Assembly (NCBI GenBank): GCA_002633005.1 | Contig: NMRA01000386.1 | Location: forward strand, 147,373 to 211,372 | DNA from: Phoronis australis | Lineage: Eukaryota; Phoronida; Phoronidae | Direction: 5' to 3' | DNA: 64,000 nucleotides | Part shown: positions 1 to 64,000 of the stretch, piece after piece | How the letters are laid out: every line of letters starts with the position of its first letter | How positions within the stretch are numbered: the first letter of the stretch is position 1 | The notes under the pieces: model-generated | What the model was told of the DNA's origin: nothing | The model's database searches: none | The model's input: the letters and a program-made list of their open reading frames with translations, nothing else | Position numbers and translations under genes: made by a program

Positions 1-619
1 ACTGATCACTGGATAAAGAGAAAAAAACAAGATGGCTGAAAAAATGGCCGCCAAAATGGCCGCCAATTCACATAACCCTAATTTAAAGAATTTACGTTCT
101 GCAAACTTTGTTTGTAACCTGACTGTTTCTATGATTTATTTTTCGGATCTAGATACTAAATGTGGAATTTTAATCACATTTTAGATTACATAACGTAAAA
201 TTTGGTGTATTTTTCAGAAAAGACTTCAGTTAAATTTTCATAATAAATTTCACACACTCAATTATTTTTCTGTAAAATACATTCATTTGAGGTATCAAAA
301 ATAATATTTCTTGGAAAAATATTAATTTCTGGTGGAGTTATTGTCTTATTCATTTCACAAACCCTGAATAAGATTGGGCAGGAAGTGGCTTTTTCTCTGC
401 TATTGGAGATATAATTAGATGTTCCCAAGCAATGATTTCGTCTGCTGCTGGCATGTGGTGAGAATTTGACTGTTGATTTCATCTGGATTTGATGAAAAGC
501 AAATAAAATTGGGTAACAAAAAGTTAATAATTAAATTTTAACATTTAGTACTCACAATTTGTTTAGTTTCCATGCTTTTTATGAACATACACTGTAGGTA
601 TCTGATTTTAGAGGAAATT
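1..619. other. Non-coding flank, AT-rich
   Basis: No supported gene. Short repeats of AAAATGGCCGCC occur at 41-65. The last exon of the minus-strand astacin gene is not visible here, so it must lie left of base 1 unless unrecognised. Confidence 0.5.
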
Positions 620-3340
620 AGTGCCAGCAAACAAAACGACTGCAGTCACTTGTTCTTAGCCAGGCTTGGCAGATTTCATACTGAGATGAGCTTTCTGGGA
701 TGTATTGGATATGTAATATCAGGCACAGGGCTTCTTGAGACGGTGCATGCATCAAACAGTGTAACCCTTATGTCCCACTTCCAAACATTGAAAGACCAAG
801 TAACGCCAATCCAGAACCAATGAAGAAAGAAGTTCCGGTTCTTCAGAAATCCCAAGAGTCCCGAATGTCACCAACACAGAACACACAGATTCCGTTCCAA
901 GAGGGGGAGCAATTCAATACTTGTACACCAACGTTGGCTCGTTTGAATATGGAGGCAGATTCTCCAGACATCCCAACTGATCAAATAACTAAATGTATAC
1001 GCGGGGGCAAGAAATGCACAGCCAATGTCTTCCAATTTTGAACCTCGGATAACAGTGGAATACCCTCACGAGAGTTCACTTCTGGCTTCCGACCTACTGC
1101 CACTGTATATTCAAACACGACTGAATCGGAGTATAGGTCTTCAGAATTCGATGTGACAAATAATAGTTCGTCAGAAGAACCAATGGCCAATGATATACTT
1201 GATGATGATTTGAGAGGTGGTCTGAAGCTGTATGATGATCTTATTGCTGGAATGACGTCAGCGTGCAGCGACGTATGCTCGTCCGAGTCTCTTGAAGGTA
1301 TCCATAGAAAATCGAACCACATAAATTAGACTTGTCCTTGCAAAGTCGAATCATTAGTCTTTGGCTACAGTATATGAAGATGACTGACATCCTTCGACTT
1401 TTTTATAAGCAGAAATAACGTCAGATTGGGAGCTTCACCTAAAAGCAGTTTCTAAAATGCTGCCTTACTTTGCAGCTGCTGGTCACAACTCTTATGCAAA
1501 ATCTGCATACATATACTTGCAGCAGGCGCAGCAACTCAAAGACACCCGTCCAGATGTCATAAGTCAAAGTGACAGATTTTGGGCAGGTTTGTCATATGAT
1601 ATTGTAATTGAACAAACGCTCATGAAAAGTATTATTGCGAAATGGGAAACACGCAAAATGCACCGTGGCTGCTTGCCTTGCCGGCTTGCTCAAGTATAAA
1701 TGGTGCCATGCAGACTGTAACAAACTTGACTTGTGAAACATGTCAGCAGCATAAACAGTGTACCCGGGCAAGACAGTGGCGTGACGACAAAGATATCCGC
1801 AGCCTTGTTGAATTCCTCGACAACAGAAACCCATTTTAAAGAGAAACATTAATAACAGAACATCGCCACTGGTGTGACTGCCGGCACGCGCCTCAATGCC
1901 GAAAATGGCAGAGAAGTAGGGAAGACGATTCGCTTGTCTATGGAGGAGGCAAGTGTGAAAGACTTCACATTCAGAAAGAAAAACAAGGTTGTGGCAATGA
2001 CAAGTCAATCAGTTCATGTTGCTAATTTTACACAACTGGATCCCCGACTGCTACTTCAGCGAATCCTGACAGCTGCAAAAGTCAACATTGAAAGTTCATC
2101 AAGCCTTATGAAGTTTAAGCTGTGTGTTGGTTCCCCTGCTCTTTTTGATATATCTGGTCTTCCCAGAGTCGCTAATAAATCAATATTAGCTGATACAAAC
2201 TGGTCCAGTGGGGGACTACCTGAGGATTTCAGTTTCCAGAAAACACGGTGAGGCATGTAATCGACGGCGGTTCTCTCCTTCACCGTATTCCATGGCCTAG
2301 AGGTGCAACCTTACAGTCTTTTGACAGAGCATATGTGGATTACATCAGCAAATGCACCTAGCACCTGAGTTGGACCATCAACTAAAGACGCCTCCAATGT
2401 TCGAAGACGGGGTGGGATGGTTGGAACAGAAGATCACTTCAATGGTGACATGGTGATCAATTCAAAGACGGAATTTTTTTAGCAAAGAACAAAAACAAAC
2501 AATTATTCATTCACTTCTTGTCAAGTTTGCTAGGAAATGCTGGTTTTACAGTGGTACAAGCTCAAGGTGACGCAGATGTTTTAATTGTACAAACAGCAGT
2601 AGGGAACGCAACTACCCTTATTGCAGACGATACAGATTTGTTGGTTCTTTTGTGTTACTGTGCTACTTCACATTACAATTTCCAGTGTTCACGAAATTTG
2701 ACAAGAGGCACCAAAGCAAGAGGAGAGCCTTGGACATCAAGAAACTACAGTTGTCTCTTGGTGCCGAAACTTGCGCAGTTTTGCCATTTGCGCATGCAAA
2801 GGCTCCCCCATTCAAGAAACTGCGTGATCGAGAATTCTGCGAAAACGCTAGAGTATTTCCTAGACCCATGCAGCTGAAGCAAGACATTTTTGAAGCTGGT
2901 AATTGTTGTGTCTATGCTTTATGGCGGTAATGACTCTGGACATTTGGACGACTTGCGGTACAGGCGATTTGTAGATGAGGTGTCAGACTAGCCCAGTCCA
3001 AATACAGTCATTACCACCAACTTTCTTCAGTAGCTAAATTCCATTCTGCCGGGACATATTATCAAGAGCAAGAGCTTTCAAGTTTCTTTGGCAGTGGCCA
3101 AGACTCACTCTATTGGGGACAGATGCTGGCAGATGGAAAATTCATTCCCACGACAACGGACCTGTCAGCAGCACCAGAGAACATGCTGAAAGTAGTAATA
3201 TGCTCGTGTAAGACCAACTGCAGTTCCAAGAGATGTTCTTGCAAGAAGTTAGGATTGCTGTGCTCGGTTGCATGTGGAGAATGTCGTGGTTTAAGCTGCA
3301 GCAATTCATTTTCAGTTGACAGAGATTACTTGTGTAAATA
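620..3340 (+). pseudogene. Decayed transposon-type gene with PIN-like and Cys-rich (TCR/CXC-like) domains
   Basis: The plus strand carries, in order and broken by many stops and frame changes, blocks typical of a highly repeated invertebrate gene family: FHTEMSFLGCIGYVISGTG (about 689-750), LHLKAVSKMLPYFAAAGH and SDRFWAGLSYDIVIEQ (about 1436-1630), LLALPACSSINGAM, LVEFLDNRNPF (to 1838), then GDADVLIVQTAVGNATT and IADDTDLLVLL (about 2566-2650, PIN/FEN-like acidic motif), KRRALDIKKLQLSLG (2713-2760), KFHSAGTYYQ, LSAAPENMLKVV, and a Cys-rich tail CSCKTNCSSKRCSCKK then LLCSVACGECRG (3208-3300). The family is multicopy in many invertebrate genomes. I recall it from such sequences but do not know a firm function. 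The copy is not functional. Confidence 0.8.
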
Positions 3341-3790
3341 CTGGTTGATTGTGTATAGATTTTGATCACAGACTGAGAATGACTGCTTCAGACAGACTTG
3401 TAACAAGCACTTATATTATAAACTGTTTAACTTGCTAAACATACCTTACTAAACCTTTCACCTCTCTCAACTGTTGCTGTATTCACTAGCATTTACAACT
3501 AACTGTAGGTAAAACAGACGGTGTGGATAGTAGATCACTAAATTAATCGTACAAAGTTATTTTCGATACAGCACATTTTTTCAAGAGGAGAATGATCCTT
3601 CAGTCCAGGCGAACCTGATGCTTTTCACCCAAATAAAACAATCTTGAAAATGGTAGGCGTAATCCGAGCCAGACAAAAATTATTGTAATGGACGTGCTGA
3701 CCTAAAAAATCAGGATATGAAATCTGAGAAGATGGCTTGTCTCTGGAATCTGAAGTTCTTACATAAAGCAACTATTTGGTGGCCACCTTT
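3341..3790. other. Non-coding spacer
   Basis: AT-rich; nothing recognised beyond the approach to the tandem repeat that follows. Confidence 0.4.
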
Positions 3791-4430
3791 GAAAATGGTG
3801 GAAGTAATCTTTAGAGCCAAATGCAATGAGTCTCAATGGATTAGTCGACCCAGAAAACCTATGATGCAATGTTTGAAGCAAGACGACATACTAATCTGTT
3901 CGTGCGAGGTTGTGCGATTCGAAATATTTTTAGAAGCCATCTTGGAAAATGGTGGACGGTATCACCACAACCATGCAAAACTATTTCCAATGAATTTGTT
4001 GACCGACAAAAGATAGGTAAACCTTTTTGAATTTTTACTCTATCAAATTCCACTCTCGAGTTATAATGGTTATCTGCAAATCTGGCGGCCATTTTGTCCG
4101 CCGTCATGGAATTTGTGGAAGTAATCATTAAAGCCAAATTCAATGAGTCTCAATGCATTAGTCGACCCAGAAAACCTATGATGCAATGTTTGAAAAAAGA
4201 CGACACACTCATCTGTTCGTGGAAAGTTTTGCGAGTCGAAGTAGGTTTGGCGGCCATTTTGAAAAATGGTGGACGGTGTCACCACAACCATATAGAACTA
4301 TTTTCAATGGATTTGTTGACCCATGAAAGATAGATAAACCTTTTTGAATTTTTACTCTATCACATGCCAGTCTCGAGTTATAATAGTCATCTGCAATGCT
4401 GGCGGCCATTTTGTCAGCCATCTTGAAAAA
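3790..4430. repeat. Tandem repeat, about 308-bp unit, two copies
   Basis: Two adjacent diverged copies. GGAAGTAATC is at 3809 and again at about 4117. Both copies contain GTCGACCCAGAAAACCTATG, GAATTTTTACTCTATCA and TGGCGGCCATTTTG in the same order. Open frames on both strands here are by-products of the repeat. Confidence 0.8.
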
Positions 4431-5907
4431 CCAACTTCCGCTTCTCCGATTCCGGTAGACTTTTTTCTCACACTAAGGGGTGTGAGAGGATACGATTTAT
4501 GCAATAAAACCTTCTGTTGCATTTTTTCCGGGTCATCCGTAGAAAGACTGGACTACAGGTGTATGAGTATCTCAGTAAGAAACGTGACGTAAAGTAGAGA
4601 ACTAAGTTGCGCCGGCGCTATTGACCCACCTATTCCCACTATTTGCCTAAAAATTCTCTGCATAAACATCAAAATGGTCCTGGTATTTGCTATTTAAGCA
4701 AGCTTCATATTCTATCACTAGGTGGTGGTGAGATTTTAAAGGAACCTTATTTTTACTCCTATTTTGACTTACAGTAGTGTGCTTGTTTAATGTGACCAAG
4801 GGAGTTTAAATCCAAGTTCTAAAGTGCCTGAGGCAATACGTTTTGTCAACAATGACGCATGAACTATAGATGTCAACAGTTCACCATTTTCACCAAATTT
4901 ACTGGTAAATTATGCAAAAATGTGCAATGAATGAGAAGGACAACGTCAAAATAAAATCGTCAAGTGAAAGTACCCACGAACTTTCTACAGGCCTGGGTCC
5001 GCTGCCGAGAGAGACTACAGTAGGTCTCGTTGCGGGCATACTGCCAACGAAGGTTGTGCCTTGTTCTGGGCCTACTGCCGTGGGAGACTGGGCTTTGTTT
5101 CGAGCACACGGTGTACTCTTGGCTATATACTTTGAAGTGAAGAATATACATGTACGCTCGGGTGTATCAATAACCTAATGTAGCCGGCGCATAAGCACAA
5201 AATTCGCCGGACAATTCCCTCACCAAAATACCGCAAGGAACATTGTTTGTTATAAAAGATGAACGTAGACGTATCGAAACACAACAACATGTTTATACGG
5301 CACATATTTATTTGAGAGACTGGGTTAATTTTGTTGATCCCACTGCGCTGTCAATGCATGATCAGCCTACTGGTAGGAGCTAAGGATTGACAATTTACTA
5401 TACTTGATGTCTTGAAGTTCGTTTCCAATGAAACTGGGAGAAATTTCACTATTCAATCACGTGCGTTTCCCCAAATTTACGGCCTGCGCTTATCTGCAGA
5501 AGAAATCCTCATATAAGTCCACTGGCCGTATCTGAATGTACACCTGTATGCAGAAAAAAGCCAACACCTTAAAATCAGGAAGGAGCTTCAAGCAATCATG
5601 CGTATTCCAGCAATTAATTGCGGTGCTGACTAACCTTCAGAGATAAAACAAAGAACATACAATACGTGCAACACCTAAGCGGGGTTTTGAGCGCTATTGA
5701 AGTGTACACTTTTCTACGAGGTACATTAGTTCTTCCGGGAATTGCTAACTTTGTTGCTATTGGTTCCTGAATGCACTGGGCGTGGTTGCAGTATTTGCAC
5801 AAAGAGCAAGAATTCATGAATCTTTAATACCTTTGATTTTTAGAATGACGTTTTATAAACCTCCCATGACTCCTTTCACGCGTTGTGACACATTTATTCA
5901 GCCCTAC
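4431..5907. other. Non-coding region 3' of the last visible astacin exon
   Basis: Short frames only, none with recognisable domains. Searched on the minus strand for the closing MAM exon (GDIALD-type motif) without success. Confidence 0.45.
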
Positions 5908-62551
<56,644 letters not shown>

Positions 62552-62588
62552 CTTTTGAGATATGGTGCGCTAGGTGTTTTCGGTATGG

Positions 62589-62618
62589 TTAAATATACTT
62601 ACAGCGTGTGTGACGTCA
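62589..62618 (-). promoter_or_regulatory. Candidate core promoter of the astacin gene: TATA-like box and CRE
   Basis: On the minus strand a TATATTTAA box (62597-62589) lies about 40 nt before the start codon. A perfect palindromic CRE, TGACGTCA (62618-62611), lies about 14 nt further upstream. A start site about 30 nt downstream of the TATA box would give a very short 5' UTR. No other ATG intervenes. This is inference from motifs only. Confidence 0.4.
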
Positions 62619-62619
62619 A

Positions 62620-64000
62620 TTCATTTAGGTGGATCAAGCAGTCAATACTGATACGTGCGATTCAGCACAAATTCACCTACAAATGTTTTCCTATAACCCC
62701 ATGTTGTCGTCAAGGTGACCCAATGCCGTCATAGTTATGTAGCATTCCTTCTAATTTCGATTCTGAATATGATAACTACAATTAACGTATTTCGTGGAAG
62801 CAGGACTGTCAAGACACGTGAACTTTGATTTTTGTATTCCAACGGGAACTTAAATGTGCCATGTTCAATAAGTTGATCAGTTACCAAAATTACATTGGAT
62901 ACGCGGAAACTGGGAAAGTTGCTGCTAATATTTGGTAATACACTGCAGGCGGCCATTTTGCTTAGGGCGCTCCACAGCACCTATACTTGGCGGGAGGAAG
63001 CAAGCTATAAGTTTGAAAATGATCGAAGAGCTGGTTGTAAATATTATTTTTCGAAACTTATGAAACACACAGAATAAGAAATAGGTCTGAAACAGCTGAT
63101 CCACTTTTTAAACACAGTGAGCACCTAATCTATGTCCGTGTTGTTTGGGGAGGTTTAGTTTTATATTAATTGATCAAAAACAAGGCACAGCCGGTGAACC
63201 AAATGATAAATAAGTCGAAGCATTTTATTATTCTTTACGTACATGACATCATGGCCACAAGCACGAATACCTGTTTAACGTAGACCGGAAAAATCGGTTT
63301 ATACTAAAGTAGTTGTCAATAGGATTTAAAACCAAATCCTTGTCGCAATAACTCATAACCATTGTTAGATTTTAATTTGGTAGTATAATTTGTCACAACA
63401 ATCTTGTTTAATAGTTTTAAAACCCTTTCCAACTGTACTTTAGAGAACCTACGTGGCCGGAACTGCTCCTAGTACTAAAGCTTCTTGGCATTTTTATAAA
63501 AGTGCAAAATTTGTTTTAAAGTTTGATTTCAATGCAACAACATTAATATCATTTTGAGGAACCAATTTAACTTTGTGGCCTAACCGTCTTATGCTGCATG
63601 TCGTCCTGTTCAGCCGGCTAAAACATAAAAATTTGGCTGTCAACTTTCGTAAATCGGTCTCACAATATTCCTTAGACTGATAAGACTCTACTCCAGATAA
63701 CAAGAATATCGAAATCATCAGCAACTTAAGAAAACGCTTCACAGTTCATTGAAGTTGGTCAATGCTAAAATGGCAAATTCGAAAATGGCGCATGTACATG
63801 TAAATGTACGCATTTCCTGTGACGTGAGTTAATAACGGAAGTAGACCGGGACTTTACCTCGGGAAACCATAAAGATGCATCATTATGCCGCTTTAAGAGA
63901 CTGAAAGGCCTAATTCGATTTGTTTGTTTTATATTCAGTAAGGCGAAATGCAGTTTTAAACCTATTTTAATTTTGTAGTAAATTCATCTAAACAAGCACG
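62620..64000. other. Upstream flank of the astacin gene
   Basis: A minus-strand frame near 63718-63494 looks briefly like a signal peptide (MISIFLLSGVES) but is short and unsupported. Otherwise AT-rich non-coding sequence. Confidence 0.35.

Noticed and set aside
3859-4421. Similar 70-94-codon minus-strand frames as a small gene family
   Set aside because: They are generated by the two copies of the 308-bp tandem repeat and carry no domain.
63494-63742. Minus-strand frame with a signal-peptide-like start
   Set aside because: The frame opens with GTG after an in-frame stop; the first ATG gives a short, featureless protein.

Overview
This is a eukaryotic, AT-rich, repeat-loaded window. It has GT-AG introns, non-LTR and Ty3/gypsy retrotransposon relics, Kolobok- and hAT-like DNA elements and a very frequent TACATGTA palindrome. 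Everything fits a marine invertebrate (cephalochordate, hemichordate, echinoderm or lophotrochozoan); I cannot place it more exactly. It is a draft assembly: one 367-base N block (52404-52770) and single Ns at 26515, 33081, 42754 and 57345 that look like contig joins.

The host gene is one large minus-strand gene running from about 62.55 kb to beyond the left edge. I reconstructed 17 coding exons with GT-AG boundaries. Phases match at every junction except across one missing exon. It encodes a secreted astacin-family zinc metalloprotease with the order signal peptide, propeptide, catalytic domain ([12 protein letters not shown], Met-turn SVMHY), EGF-like, CUB, short Pro/Thr linker, MAM1, MAM2. 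The catalytic exon is one base short as read, giving a frameshift directly after the zinc motif. One exon of MAM1 is not visible between 34.4 and 10.4 kb, and the end of MAM2 lies outside the window.

Most of the rest is mobile DNA in the introns and 3' of the last visible exon. From left to right: a decayed transposon-type gene with PIN-like and Cys-rich domains (0.6-3.3 kb); about 308-bp tandem repeats (3.8-4.4 kb); a degenerate satellite (7.3-8.3 kb); a nested DNA-element complex (12.2-15.8 kb) with palindromic GC-rich arrays and a CTCF-like satellite; a 2.2-kb TIR element (17.4-19.6 kb) whose deletion derivative sits at 60.4 kb; a gypsy relic (20.4-21.7 kb); an L1/Tx1-like LINE relic (24.0-26.4 kb); a CR1/Jockey-like LINE relic (31.4-33.0 kb); a nine-site CTCF-like tandem array (40.9-42.0 kb); a complete 5.66-kb TTAA-flanked Kolobok-like element (43.1-48.8 kb); a minus-strand LINE around the N block (52.1-53.1 kb); and a 1-kb duplication split by an N (56.3-58.35 kb) that looks like two haplotypes placed in tandem.

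The observations most worth following are: (1) the Kolobok-like element, which carries a THAP-type transposase remnant on one strand and a P2X7 cytoplasmic-domain-like gene on the other; (2) one dispersed satellite family carrying regularly spaced CTCF-like motifs at three places in this single locus; (3) the frameshift in the catalytic exon; and (4) a DNA-element family with an internal tRNA-like promoter.
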